Assembly (NCBI RefSeq): GCF_932274485.2 | Contig: NC_065882.2 | Location: forward strand, 60,487,431-60,551,430 | Direction: 5' to 3' | Source: Patella vulgata | Taxonomy: Eukaryota; Mollusca; Gastropoda; Patellidae | DNA: 64,000 nucleotides | In this document: in pieces, positions 37,269 to 49,070 of the stretch | Numbering within the stretch: the stretch's first letter is position 1 | Layout of the letters: every line of letters starts with the position of its first letter | The notes under the pieces: generated by a model | Databases searched by the model: none | What the model was told of the DNA's origin: nothing | The model's input: only the letters and a program-made list of their open reading frames with translations | Program-made: the position numbers and the translations under genes

Positions 37269-37418
37269 ATGCCTAAAAAGAGGGTAGGTGTTAATTCGGC
37301 TAAGAAGCGCAAGCAAGCAGGATATCCGAGTCAGCTCAGGCTGAGATGGTCGTTAACGAATGTGAATTTGGGAACAGAGCGGATTAGGTGGGAAGAAAAT
37401 AGAGACCCGGAAGAATAG
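37269..37418 (+). pseudogene. Short basic N-terminus-like open frame
   Basis: The frame starts ATG and reads MPKKRVGVNSAKKRKQAG, a lysine-rich, nuclear-localisation-like start. About 50 codons are open to a TAG. An overlapping frame from about codon 18 onwards reads more protein-like (ESAQAEMVVNECEFGNRAD, then stop), so a one-base shift is likely. I do not recognise the family. A decayed DNA-transposon gene is a reasonable guess. Confidence 0.3.
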
Positions 37419-38031
37419 GCAAAGCAGTTATTATACGGGTAATTTGCTAAAAAAAAAAAAAAAAGAAAAAAGAAATATGTTATCACTGAAAACCAAATTC
37501 AACCTATTCTTGTTATTTGTTTACAATGTCTTTATAAAAGACCCAAAATATTGTTTCTATTCTTTTGCAATTCAAGGGTTGATCTAGATCCTGGGAGCGC
37601 ATTTCAGAACAAGATTCTTGTCTCAGATCACTGGAAATGGCATTTCCGGGCTTCTAGTTTTCGAAATTTTCCAGGGTAGGCCACCCGGTCTTCGCGCTCG
37701 CAATGTGCGGCTTTGTCGCCTGTGTGCATCCCTATCCATGGTCTCTGAATACGCCTTTGCAACTTTTAATTTTCCATTTTTATTCCTTTCTTTTATTGAT
37801 GACCTTCCTTGATCTAGTCGGTTAAATAGCTCATTCGAGCTAAGGTTTATAAGTAACTTGCATTTAAATTATTACAGGACGAGGCTGATAACCCAAGGTT
37901 TGTCATTTTTTTTGACGATCGTCATTAGCTATAGCTGAAAACGGGGCTTTTATTTGTTATTCTAAGGACCGTTAATCATTTCGTACAATAATTAAGCCCA
38001 AAATAACACTTTCATAATTTCAATTTTTCAG

Positions 38032-38180
38032 GTGCGACAGAAAATACTCTTAAGAGAGCGTCAAACTGGGCTTTTGCACCAATGAAAGAAACCACGGATT
38101 ATGGCTTCATGTCATACTTGCCATATAATCAGATCACCTTGGTGGAAGCGGGCGTAAAATACATCTATCTCACACACTGA
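38032..38180 (+). pseudogene. Exon-like open segment, family unknown
   Basis: After a good acceptor (CAATTTTTCAG ending at 38031) 49 codons are open. The translation includes ENTLKRASNWAFAPMK, DYGFMSYLPYNQ and VEAGVKYIYLTH before TGA. The composition looks protein-like, but 49 codons alone is weak evidence. It ends where dispersed repeat D copy 2 begins. Confidence 0.25.
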
Positions 38181-38430
38181 TGGCAACGCAGATCAGACTG
38201 CGCACACTCGCCATATTACGATTTCCCACACAAACCCCATTGTAGTACCGGGAGCAACTCCTTTAGATGAAATTTTACCTTGGACGCTGCCCTACAAAAG
38301 ACAATGTGTCTTTAAGGAAACGACATCGAATAGGCCTACTAATTGTTGATCTCACATCTCCTACCTATACTGGACTAAGCCTACAATGTGGCTTCTCTGG
38401 CAAGTTTCTTAGGAAACATTTGTCTACGAT
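38180..38430 (+). repeat. Dispersed repeat D, copy 2
   Basis: The same orientation as copy 1 at 25030-25262, with several small indels between them. Function and class are unknown. Confidence 0.75.
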
Positions 38431-38492
38431 ATCATCTAGGTAGAAGCGGTCATTACTCCCCCCCCCCCCCACCTTCCCACCTCCTCATCTGA

Positions 38493-38636
38493 CTGGAGGA
38501 TAAAGGCAAAGCACGCAGAAAAAGACCACTGGGTGAGGCTGACCCCTCAAAGATTGCTGGGACCATTGCCAAATCCGATTCTGAATCAACTACAGAAATA
38601 GCCAGGAAAAGGAAAGAGAACCAGATTGTAATGTAA
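38493..38636 (+). pseudogene. Open segment with basic C-terminus-like sequence
   Basis: 47 codons are open between stops. The translation includes KARRKRPLGEADPSKIAG, SDSESTTEIARKRKENQ and ends IVM-stop. It follows a poly-C run and has no obvious acceptor. It may be a relic of the same gene as the 37269 and 38032 segments. No family is recognised. Confidence 0.25.
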
Positions 38637-40560
38637 GAATTTATTTATTTTTCATGGATTAAACCACTATACTGTCCATATCTTCAGGACACAACAGGAG
38701 GGTATTACGACTCTTATTCCCTGTACAAAGGCGTCACATCACAAACTGCCTGTAAGCCACGTGTCGGTTGACGCAATTAACGTCTTCGTCCCTACCATTT
38801 GCTAGGACATCGGTCCAGAACTCCTGGTTTTAAACAATACTGTTCAAACTTCTGAAAAAATTAAATTAACTGTTTTTAAAATCTATTTTCAGTAAACCAG
38901 TTAATTTGGAAAGGACTGAAATGAAGGGTTTTTAACTACCCACGCCTATGACATTAGTCTCCCTAGATGAAATCTTTTGAAGGATATTATGACAGAAAAG
39001 AGTCACTTACTGGTTATAATGAAATACAGTTCTCTGGTCTGTTATCACAACATAACTTCTCAATATCTGTAGGCAGTTGGGGTTGGAATTGGTGATTGAC
39101 TTGACTGTTTATTCGCTAGTTATTCCGAAATATCAAACAAAATTTATGGCATTATTTCAGCAAAGGAAAACAAAAGTCTCCTACATCTATCTACTTAACC
39201 ATTTTCTGAAATTTGCAATTTGTAAATTATTATCCCCGAGCTCATATACTGTGTGAATATTTTGTATAATTATTACTAGAAATGATCATATGTATTCTTG
39301 TACTTCTATGTAAATACATAAGCTTTTTTTTATTTACAATTAATTATATGAAAATTACAAGAAAGTGTGTAAAAAAGTTTAGAATTTTTTTTATGTAAAT
39401 ATTTCTATAATTATTAAATATTTGTTCTTTGTAAATATTCTTCTATTTGCTGTTTTTGTTTGTGTAAATATTTTACGACTATCAAAAGAAAGTTTGTTCT
39501 TACTTTGAGTCCCTCGGTTCGTTACCTTCTGAGTCTTGCCACAAGTTTCACCTTTTGTCTTTAGCCTCTTTTTGGTCTCGGTGGTGCTGGATGGAGTGGT
39601 GGTTTCTGATGACGTTGTTACATGTAATTGTAACTTCCGTCTAGATCTAACTGTCCTTGATGTAAGTGGTGCTGTTCATTTTGAAGGTTGGGTTGTATAA
39701 GTTGCTTCTGGCATTTTTGGTAGGTGTTGGGGGGGGGGGGGGTCAACATCGGGTAATGAATCTAATGATTCCACCTGGCATGTCCGGCACAAAAACGGTA
39801 GATTCCCTCCCGTGTTTAACTGACATCACATAGACTGCTTTCAAAATACTTGTAAAACCAAAATGCAAGTAAATAAATAAGGTTTTCCAAATCTCATATA
39901 AAATTCTAACTAATATGTCTAAATAATAATTAAAAGAACTTTTTCAGATCTGTTCTGCATGTGTCTATTTACTGCAGCAATCATAAGTAACACAGTTGTC
40001 ATTGGCAGCCATAATGGAGTACCATTATCAGAACTGTGGGATGGGGGGGGGGCGTTGTCAGTATTTGACAAAAAGTTCCATTGCCCATGCGTAACCTGGA
40101 GTTTGATTTTTTATGTGGTTGATTATCTAGTATCTTTGGCCAAGTCGAATAAGAGTTGCTCCCCTTCCTGTAATAAATCCCATAATTCTTGCATTAATAT
40201 AAACATACATGAATCGTGAAGACGAATTGGATTAATTAAAAAAAAACCTGAAGAGAGAAATTTTACAGTAAAAATAAGAGTGTTGGATATTGAACAGGCA
40301 ATGCAATCTAATGGATTTTCTGAAATTGCTTTCTTAAATTAATTTCATGGACGTCAACATCTTGTATTAAGATTAGTTACCTCCCTTAGACTTCGTTTAT
40401 GACAATGTAAAAGACCGGATACTCTAGCCAATGACCTATTATTCTCAAATGTTGGCAACACAGCCAGACTAATATTCGTGGAATATTTTTCTGGATGATA
40501 GAGACTATGAGAAATAGTGAGAATACATCGGGCCTAGGTGAATTTAAAATAGGTTTGTTA
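38637..40560. other. Intergenic AT-rich sequence, unassigned
   Basis: It contains a poly-G run near 39730. A minus-strand frame lacking a start codon (roughly 39680 down to 39390) includes a Thr/Ser-rich stretch TTSSETTTPSSTTETKKRL; I cannot tell whether it was ever coding. Nothing else is recognised. Confidence 0.35.
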
Positions 40561-40576
40561 AGATGAAATATATAGC

Positions 40577-40760
40577 ACTAATGAACACAATAGAGGCTAT
40601 GTTGTTAACAGATTTTGTCAAGTTCGGTGGGAAGCATTGGGGTCATGAGAGGATGAACGCTATCGATATTAAATGTTCTGCCCCATTCCCTTTCGGAGTA
40701 AAGTCCCCTTTTCCGAAAAAACTAGTGAACGTGATAAAGGGTTTTTAGTCGAACTTTTTC
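40577..40760 (+). repeat. Dispersed repeat F, second copy
   Basis: GGTGGGAAGCATTGGGGTCATGAG and flanking bases match 36725-36750. A second, partial version (GTGAACGTGATAAAGG ... GAAGCATTTGGGTCAT) follows at 40727-40790, so the element may have been tandem. Confidence 0.5.
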
Positions 40761-41369
40761 ATATTTAGCTTGAAGCATTTGGGTCATCGATCGCGCCGCA
40801 AAATATCATTCCATTTCAATTCATTTCGCTTAGGATGATGCTATCTAATTGTAACGAAATTTAGATCTGTATTTTAATCGGGTTGGGATAGATCGCACTG
40901 TATTTTGTTGTTATCCATTAGTTCGCCGAGATTTCAAATGAATCTAATGAAAACTTCAACGAGATAGGTTACAGAGTTCCCGGCATTAGAGCTAACATAA
41001 TGACTTGGATAATGGAACATTTTTAGCATAACAGGTTCGGCGCATTCATATCCATTTTGATATCTGTATGTAACGTACCATTACTCAACAATAACATAAT
41101 AATCTGAAATTTATAAAAACGCTACGTGTTGTTTCTCTTTGTAACACCAAGTTACCTCCTCGCGCTGAAAGAAGCTTATGTTAAAACATGACAGTAAGGC
41201 TGGCTTTAGTTAAGCTTGACAAATGCTTAGCAAATCCAAGGATAATTGGTCATGATGCCGATTATAAAGCGGAAAATTATTTTTTTTAGAATAGGTTGGA
41301 TGCAAATCCGTAAACATCCGTACAAGTCTGTGTCTCACATGTATGGTGTTCTACTTCAGTTTTAAGTCA

Positions 41370-41605
41370 TTGTGGGTGCTGGACGGAGGGTTTGGCATGG
41401 ACAGCGTCTAGTTGTTTGCATGGGACGAAACACCGAGATCCCGTGTATACATTGGCCTGCGCGTAAAAGAAACCTCGACAGTTCGAATTCGAAATAGGAA
41501 ATAGGTCATATTCCCTTCATAGCACACTGAATGGCGTCTTCATTAGCCGATTTAGTGCACAAAAGTAGGGCGTTTAAACCTAATTTCATTTCATTTAATA
41601 CCATG
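41370..41605 (+). mobile_element. SINE family B, degraded copy
   Basis: It shares GGGACGAAACACCGAGATCC, GTATACATTGG, GTAAAAGAAACC, TCATAGCACACTG, GTCTTCATTAGCC and the tail CTAATTTCATTTCATTT with the fuller copy at 60066-60390. Many substitutions and no recognisable tRNA-like head indicate an old copy. Confidence 0.7.
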
Positions 41606-41624
41606 GGGGGGGGGGGGAGGGACG

Positions 41625-42474
41625 TCGACATTTTAACAGTCACCCTCCAAAAAGCGAAGTCAACTTTTCAACACGACGTCGCCCTTTACAGTCCGGGGGC
41701 TGAGGGGGGGGGGGGGGGGTCGCCACCCGAGCTGTGAATTTATGAGACCAAGTTTTTCTAGGCCAGTTTTTTGCGTAGATTCCGAATCTGGGTGGTGATC
41801 AGGCGTTTGAGGGGGCGTTTTCGAGATATGGGGGAGGGGGGAAAAATGTCTACAATTGGGGGGAAAATGTTATTATGTTGACATAAATGATGATCATGAT
41901 ATATATTAATAAAAGATAAATTTCTAGGACTGTTCATCTCCAAAGAAGTGTATATGATGCCCCTTGACAGCTGTTTTGATTTGTCGGGAAGTGGGGTGGG
42001 GCCAAAATGTATTTTTGTGGACAGAAACCACTTGGTTCAAAATTGACCTGAAAAGTGTTTTCTCGTTAGCTTTTTTGTTCAGTACCAATTTCGTCATTCA
42101 AAATATTAAATTATAATGGTACTTTTCAAGAGATCTGGAAATATACATAAAAATACAGTAAATCAGAGACATGTTTAAATATTAGTTTATCAGAAGATTC
42201 AAAATCAAAGTGCATAATATAAGCAGGATAGATTTCTTCTTGATGGCTGATCAACAGCTCGCATATATCTCATGGTCATCTTGTTTGATTATTGGTTTTG
42301 CAGCCGGTCTCCATATTGTTGCAACATAATTGTTGCGTTTAATGTGCAGCAAAAGACTACTCAGGCAAGATGGTAATAAAGAAAGAAAGGTTTGTTATTT
42401 TTCATCACAATTAAAGTTCCGCCAGAAAATCTTCCTTCTAGTTTCATCTACTGATGTAAGTCGCCTCCTTTCGC
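41625..42474 (+). repeat. Left arm of a ~2.2-kb inverted repeat
   Basis: This arm pairs with 42888-43805. Matching blocks include the segment around ACCCGAGCTGTGAATTTA, TTTTTTGCGTAGATTCCGAATC, GTTGACATAAATGATGAT, GTATTTTTGTGGACAGAAA, TTCAAAATATTAAATTATAATGG and GCAGCAAAAGAC. Divergence and indels are substantial. Poly-G runs at 41606-41618 and 41706-41719 lie at its outer side. Confidence 0.85.
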
Positions 42475-42614
42475 CGTACATGGTACAAACATTTTTTATT
42501 ACCTAATCAGAAACATTAGTTTTCTGTCCCAGCTCTTTAAAAATTGTTAGAAAGTTGGAATCATCTTGAAAAAGAAAGACAGATAGTGATTACCACTGAA
42601 AGCATGTACGCCGA

Positions 42615-42687
42615 GATATTCTCGACACTTTCAATACTATGGCTAAAAACATATATCAAGATTAGTATTGAAACTGTTGAGAATATC
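42615..42687. repeat. Central hairpin of the 41.6-43.8 kb inverted repeat
   Basis: 25-bp arms 42615-42639 and 42663-42687 (starting GATATTCTC and ending GAATATC) pair with two mismatches across a 23-nt loop. They sit close to the midpoint of the large inverted repeat. Confidence 0.85.
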
Positions 42688-42887
42688 CTACAACAAACAA
42701 CGAGGACACCAAATTAGCTTACCTTCTCCTCTTCGCATTGTAAATTAATAGAGGTGCTGAAACAAATTGTATTTTGCGTTTTTGCTCGGGCCAAATTGAC
42801 ACCCCAATCATTTTCCTCGCAAACTATGATCCAAATACATGTATACACATTTTGATCAATAATGAGACGGGCAAAGGTAGAAAATAT

Positions 42888-43805
42888 CGCGGAAAGCGAC
42901 TTATATCAGTAGATCACGCTAAAATAAAGATTTTCTGGGTGTAAAAATATCAGACCTTTATTTGTTATTACCGCCTTGCCGTAGTGGTCTTTTGCTGCAT
43001 GGGCGGAATGGAGATTTACAATTTATATTGGTATCTGAAGCATATCCAAAGGATAAATGCGAGCTGTTGGTCAGCAATCAAAAAGATATTTATCCCGCTC
43101 ATATTATGAACTTTTGATTTTGAATCTTCTGATGAAGACTAAGAATAAACTAATATCTAAACATATTTCTGAATTACTGTGTTTTTGACTAACATTTCCC
43201 GATCTCTTTACCATCATAATTTAATATTTTGAATGGCGAAATAAGCACTGAACGAAAAAGCTAACAAAAAACACTTTTAAGGTCATTTTGAACCAAATGA
43301 TTTCTGTCCACAAAAATACATGTTGCTCTCCACCCCCACGGGCACCCACCTGGGCACTCACCCCACGCAATGGGAATCTTATAAACATATTAAGAGATGT
43401 TTCATCAAGCTCTCACACACGCACACCTGCAACCACTCACCCCACCTCGCCACAAATAAAAACAGTTGTCCAGGGACATAATAAACAATTATTTAAAGAT
43501 GGGCAGTCCTAGAAATTTATGTTTTATTAATATATAACATAATCATCATTTATGTCAACATTATTACATTTTTCCCCCAAATTGTAGACATTGGACCCCA
43601 ATATCTCGAAAACGCCCCCTCAAACTCCTGATCACCACCCAGATTCGGAATCTACGCAAAAAACTGACCTAGAAGAACTTGGTCTCCTAAATTCACAGCT
43701 CGGGTGGCGATCCCCCCCCCTCCTTCAGCCACCGGACTATTAATATGCAACGCCATTTTTTCAACACACCTTCCTTCAAAAAGCAACGTCGACTAATTAA
43801 CACGA
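42888..43805 (-). repeat. Right arm of the ~2.2-kb inverted repeat
   Basis: The reverse complement of 41625-42474, with about 100 extra bp of C-rich, CACACA-containing sequence near 43325-43425. No coding content is recognised. Confidence 0.85.
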
Positions 43806-43900
43806 CGTTGCCTTTCAAAGAGCTGAAATGGAACACCGTATACAATTTACATGCTCTATAATCAAATAGAAATTCATTAAAAGTAAACGTTGACATTGAT

Positions 43901-44728
43901 ATGGAAGCCTATAACTACCATTCATAATTTCCACTTTTCGCCTCCTCAGAACGCGAAAGTCGAAAAGTCAAGTTAAGACAAAATGTGAGGCGACAAGACG
44001 GTATACAAGCCAAATTCAACTCGAAAATAAGAAATTAAGAAATAACACACAGCGATAATAGCGCCCCTCGTTTTTTCCTAATTTCTTATTTTCTTATTTC
44101 CTAATTTCTTATTGCACGTATTCAAATGCGACCTGGAAAATTGAGACTACAACAACTTCCGAGGCGAAAGTCGAAAAGTCGACAGTACGACAGATCATAG
44201 GTCGCTAATAGCGCAGTGTGTTAATTTCCTAATTTCCTATTTTCGAGTTGCATTTTGGCTTGGTATGTGTGTTGGCGCCTTCTTACTGACATCAATAAAT
44301 ACAAACATATGACTAAGTCGAAAGTCGACAAGACGGTATACAAGCCAAAATGTAAGTCGAAAATAAGAAATTAGGAAAAAACGAGTGGCGCTATTATCGC
44401 GGTGTGTTATTTCTTAATTTCCAATTTTCGAGTTGATTTTAGATTGTATAGCGTGTTGGCGCCTTCTTACTGACATCAATAAATACAAAAATATGACTAA
44501 GTCGAAAGTCAACAAGACGGTATACAAGCCAAAATGCAAGTCGAAAATAAGAAATTAGGAAAAAACGAGGGGCGCTATTATCGCTGTGTGTTATTTCTTA
44601 ATTTCGAGTTGATTTTGGCTTGTATACCGTCTTGTCGCCGCACATTTTGTCGTAACTTCTACTTTTCGACTTTCGCGTTCTGAAGAGGCGAAAAGTAGAA
44701 ATTATGAATGGTAGTTATAGGCTTCGAT
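43901..44728. mobile_element. Foldback/MITE element with ~200-bp inverted ends and 8-bp target duplication
   Basis: The termini start AT(G/C)GAAGCCTATAACTACC. The first ~200 bp (43901-44105) match the complement of the last ~200 bp with few differences. ACATTGAT flanks both sides (43893-43900 and 44729-44736). Inside, a segment starting AAGTCGAAAGTC and containing AAGACGGTATACAAGCC and GAAATTAGGAAAAAACGAG repeats near 44308 and 44500. No transposase is present. An 8-bp duplication fits hAT-type or similar non-autonomous elements; the superfamily is not proven. Confidence 0.85.
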
Positions 44729-45329
44729 ACATTGATGTGTGTAATCTAATGTAGTAATTTGGATTATCTTCAGTCGAAGTTTCCCGCGATATACGTACAT
44801 GATCAATAGAATTCCATTTATAAAAGGTGACGTCGTATTTTTTCCTAATACCTGAAATAGAATAGCACAGAATTTGGAAATTTGTATTTAAACTGTTAAT
44901 CGATAGGTGGGCATAGAAAGGTAATGTAAGGTGATGGTAATGTAATACTGCGTTTCAGGGGAAAATAATAATCACATAGTAAAACAGAGTTATCTTAAGA
45001 CGCGCATTGAACTGCGTGAGTCGAGGGGTCACGTCTTTCTATGCTTACCTGTTCAAGGGAAGAATATCCTGGGCAGCGGTGTTTCAACCGGCATTGAAAA
45101 CAGGGGCGTGGTGACCCATAATTTTGCATGAGATTCCGTCCGCCCCAAAAAACAATATTTAATATTGATCTATGTGGAACATCCTATAGTCGATTTGCAG
45201 CATATCTGACCCACGGTTTATGTTTGGCACTGGTTAAGCATTGCAATTTGCGAGGGGGTGGGGGCACACAAACTCAAAACCATGACGCAAAGCTCTTTAT
45301 TGCGCCCCTCTCACTTAGCCCCTGCTTGA

Positions 45330-45426
45330 AAAGTGGTAGAGGTTCTACTCGGCCCACGCCGTGATTCGAACCCAGGAAATTTTAGTTGCAAGGAAAATGC
45401 CCTACCACTAGCCTATCACAACCACC
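45330..45426 (-). mobile_element. tRNA-like SINE head
   Basis: Read on the minus strand from 45426, this has an A-box-like GGCTAGTGGTAGGG and a B-box GGGTTCGAATCACGG spaced as in a tRNA promoter. The CCA-free sequence continues into non-tRNA text. It is probably a SINE of a family different from A and B; its 3' limit is not clear. Confidence 0.5.
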
Positions 45427-45889
45427 TTTAGAAGAGGTCTTAATTTATAGATTTTTTAAATTATAAATATAACAGCATCACTACAAAACATCTGTCGCAT
45501 ATGAATGTATTCATACCAAGCACTATAAAAGCATTCAATATAATGTTATCGGATTTCAATCAAACTAGATAATCGTTCGTTCGTAGGATATCCTGTGTAA
45601 AAAGGAAATGAAAAAAGACTAAAATTAAGTATTATTCATATTGAATGTTAGGCTATTCGTCTTTATTTGATTTCGAGTTGACGTTTTGAGAGTTTATTTC
45701 GCAATTCTAACAAAATGAGGCGTAATTTCAACTTGTTATCAGTTGGGATCCCTTTTATATTAAATGTTTTTGTTTTTTTTTCATGAAGCAACAGATGTCA
45801 TGTTCAGCTGGATATTACGATTGATATCTTTGTGTTCACAACTTAAATTGTAAAATCCTACTTGATCGCCTTAACTGCTTTGAAACCAT

Positions 45890-46600
45890 TATCTTTCCGC
45901 CCGTTCGTCGTCCGTTAACAATTTACACGTTAGGGGGTATGTTGCTTGAGTTGTGCTAATTAAAATTTGTATAAATGAAGTTGATTGACCGGGACGATCA
46001 GCTTATTCTCCAGAACCGCTTAACGGATTTCGACGGAGTAATTTATTAAGACATTTTCGACATTTTATCATAAACTGTTTAATGACTTCAACCAAATTTA
46101 CCGTGACGTTGCTTGAGCTGTGTTTATTAAGATGTGTCCCATAATAACACCCAGTCTAGATTTAAACGGAAATTTATGTGCATTTCCACTACTTCTTGTC
46201 AATTACTTGATGGAATTCAGCCCCATTGTGTAGGTCTGTCTCTTTCGGTGATGCTTATTCAGAAAATTTTGCCAAATGAGGTTGCACGAATCCTTTCAGA
46301 TGGAGCATCGACCTCTTACATGATCAAATTGAAGCTTATTTAACATTTTTTCTAAATTGCAAGATGAATTTCATCCAAATTTCTTGGCATATTGCATTGA
46401 TAATGTTTATTCTCATTTGTTCAGATTATGTTGCTTGGCACAATGGTGTGGTAGTCGATAAGTACCCTTTGGCCCTTTTGTACCTTCGTGTTAACGAAGT
46501 GCGAGGTCAAAAGTCAAGAAGTCGCGACAAATGGTCAGAATCTGACCCCAACGCGGTTTCTCTTCTCTATGAGATTAAACGCGAAAGAAAGAAATAATTA
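45890..46600 (+). repeat. Degenerate ~160-bp tandem repeat
   Basis: Landmarks GTTGCTTGAG (45950), GTTGCTTGAGCTGTG (46109), GGTTGCACGAATC (~46280) and GTTGCTTGGCAC (46430) recur at ~160-bp intervals, with ACCGCTTAACGGATTTCGACGG-like text between them. The copies are heavily diverged. Confidence 0.55.
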
Positions 46601-48560
46601 GTTCGAAGCCAATAAGTCGAGCCACTTCTTGGCTTTTACTTGTTCATTTCTTGCCTTTTTGTCTACGCGCTGTTAACTCATAGCAAATCGAAGACGCAAC
46701 GAAGCGAAATTTCTCGCCTTCGCGTCACTATGAGGTGATTTCACTTCACCTTTCGGCGTGTATCAGTAGATAAGATGTAGATTTATATATAAATGTCCAC
46801 TTAACAGTATTGTATGTTTGTTTTGTAGTACCTTCGCAAATGTTTAATGTAGAAATTGTATCTTAAATGAAATATTTACACAATGATCGTCGTATGAGGG
46901 ATTTTAAACAGCTTGCCAACTAAAAGGGGATGGTCAAATTCCCTCAGTATTTATGTTAGTTAATTTGATTGGGCCATTTTTACTCTGATTGCATCCAATC
47001 CGAGAGATCATCTATCGTCGGTTTAACTAACTGTTCAATAAGCCTTGAAAAATTAGAAGCTGTCCGAAAAATACGAATGCTGTGTAGTAGCTTTCAGATA
47101 TTAAAATGTACATCTTTACCTCCGATGAAGCATTAATACGCCAACTGCAGAGGCGGATCCAGTGCCCTTTTTTACTGCTGAAAGTGCCTTTTCTCAGACC
47201 CAAATATGTCCGTTCCCAACCCGTTGCAGGGATCCCAAATGACTCAAACCATCGACTCAAACACACCAGTCTAATTAATGCTTCCACTTTCAAACGAATT
47301 CTTGTTGTTTAGCTGACGGTGCCCTAATCCTATAGAGCGACTATAGACAGACATCAATGATAGCATCTTGTGGAATCGGCGGCGAATACACTCATGCCCA
47401 TCACCGGCGCGCATGAGTGCAACTTGATGACCTGGCGCCTGGTACGTTCGGGCATTTTTATGCGCGAACTCTTAGGTTTTTTTTACTGGCATGCGCACAG
47501 GTACTATTTCTTTTTCTTTTAACAAGTACCCAAATCGGGTATTTCGTGCGGAGGTAGTTCGGAGGTAAACAGTCTGTGAAGTACAACACTTGCCACTGTA
47601 CCTGTGTATCGCTAATTATAAACCGAATGTGTGAAGACAGTTCATACATATCACTCAAAAGTTTTTCAGTACAAACTCAGTTGATTCACGCTCGATTTGC
47701 TACTAAACAAACCCATCGGTTTATTTTCTCAACAGTGTGACCCGAAGTGACCGCGGATTTATTGACCTTGTATGAACTTATCCATAGCTATATCCTTACA
47801 CCGAGAGAAATTATCTAGTCTCGGTGAAAAGAACCATGGTCATCTGGTAGAAAATTACTTTTGTATTTTTTGGAACGGAAAACAGTGTTTTTAGAAGCAA
47901 ACTAACCTGCCGCACCTGAGGAAGTCATTATACTAATAATAAAAGGCGAGACCTCTTTTTGCGGCGCAGGCTTATCACTGAGTAGTAAACCGTCCACAAA
48001 CAATAATATAGGAAGCCTAGTGACGAGTGTAGTACTGTAAGTAGGCTATAGACTATAGGTTTGAGTCGAGATTACTCGCTTTCAGTTTACTCTGTTTTGC
48101 GATAACCAATTATGTGAGCAATACCATACTGACATTCGGTTTTTAAAAGTTGTACGCGAACTAAATGCGTTTGTAAGATACTGACAGAGCAGCCCCGAGT
48201 CGAACAATCGCCGCCCGAGCTGTCTTCGTCAGCTAGTTTCACAATATCGTGCAATAGGTGTATTAATGTGATTTTTAGGTTTAACCCCGCAAACAATGCC
48301 AAAATAGTGTTTTCACTGCTTACAGAAAACTGAAATTTAAAAAAAAAATTTTTTATGAGGGTGACCCTCCCACACACTCCCTATCGAGCTGCCGCTCGGT
48401 CTGCGCAGCCTCATGCCTGGCACATACTGTCAACATTGTATATTTTTCCGTTTCCGCCCTCCCCCCCCCCCACAATATATATTTCACGGCTACGTTGCGA
48501 CGGTACCAGCATACCCAGTTGTTGACACCCATTACATCACTCCTGTCTAACAAATCATAA
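46601..48560. other. Intergenic sequence with repeat fragments
   Basis: Around 47148-47200, AGGCGGATCCAGTGCCC resembles the end of a common interspersed repeat also seen near 48900-49060. No gene is recognised; open frames here are short and have no family resemblance. Confidence 0.35.
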
Positions 48561-48561
48561 A

Positions 48562-48609
48562 GCTGTGGTGTTACGGTGGCGGCATAGTATTTCACCGTAA
48601 CACCACAGC
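48562..48609. repeat. Perfect 17-bp hairpin
   Basis: GCTGTGGTGTTACGGTG (48562-48578) pairs perfectly with 48593-48609 across a 14-nt loop. A similar motif, CACCGTTACACCACAGC, occurs near 54333, so it is part of a dispersed family. Confidence 0.9.
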
Positions 48610-48899
48610 CACTCCAACCATTCATAATACATCTAACTATCCCTTTACAGCACTTCACTCCCTACACATTTCCCCTCGTCCTACTTTCCCAAAAGTCAAC
48701 AACACATCTCATACATCCAGTTCGCTGATTAACCCTTGTACCACGTCTACTGGATGTAGCAGTGTTTCATGTGTGGACACTACACAGTACAAGTTACAAG
48801 GCTTAAATAGTGAAGTGGCTAGGGAATAGATTCGTTTTTTCAACGATTTCCGAACGTTTACTTCGACGAAAATATCAGCCAAATAGCCCTTGGAATGGC

Positions 48900-49070
48900 T
48901 ACATATGCAAGGAAATGACGGATAATTTTCTTGGGGGACCCCCCCCCCCCAAAAAAAAAAAAACCCCTCTCAGCGGCGTGCCCCGTCTCCGCGGTCAATG
49001 CCCTCATTTTGCGGCGCCCCCCCCCCCCCCTTTTCAAAATTCCTAGATCCGCCCCTGAACTGGGCTCTTG
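48900..49070 (-). repeat. Interspersed repeat terminus rich in G/C homopolymers
   Basis: Read on the minus strand from about 49063, this begins GGGGCGGATCTAGGAATTTT and then poly-G. This is a widely seen type of transposon or repeat end in invertebrate genomes. Class not determined. Confidence 0.4.

Noticed and set aside
45330-45426. Functional tRNA gene on the minus strand
   Set aside because: A- and B-box-like words are present, but I cannot fold a complete cloverleaf with a clear anticodon and acceptor stem. A SINE head is more likely.
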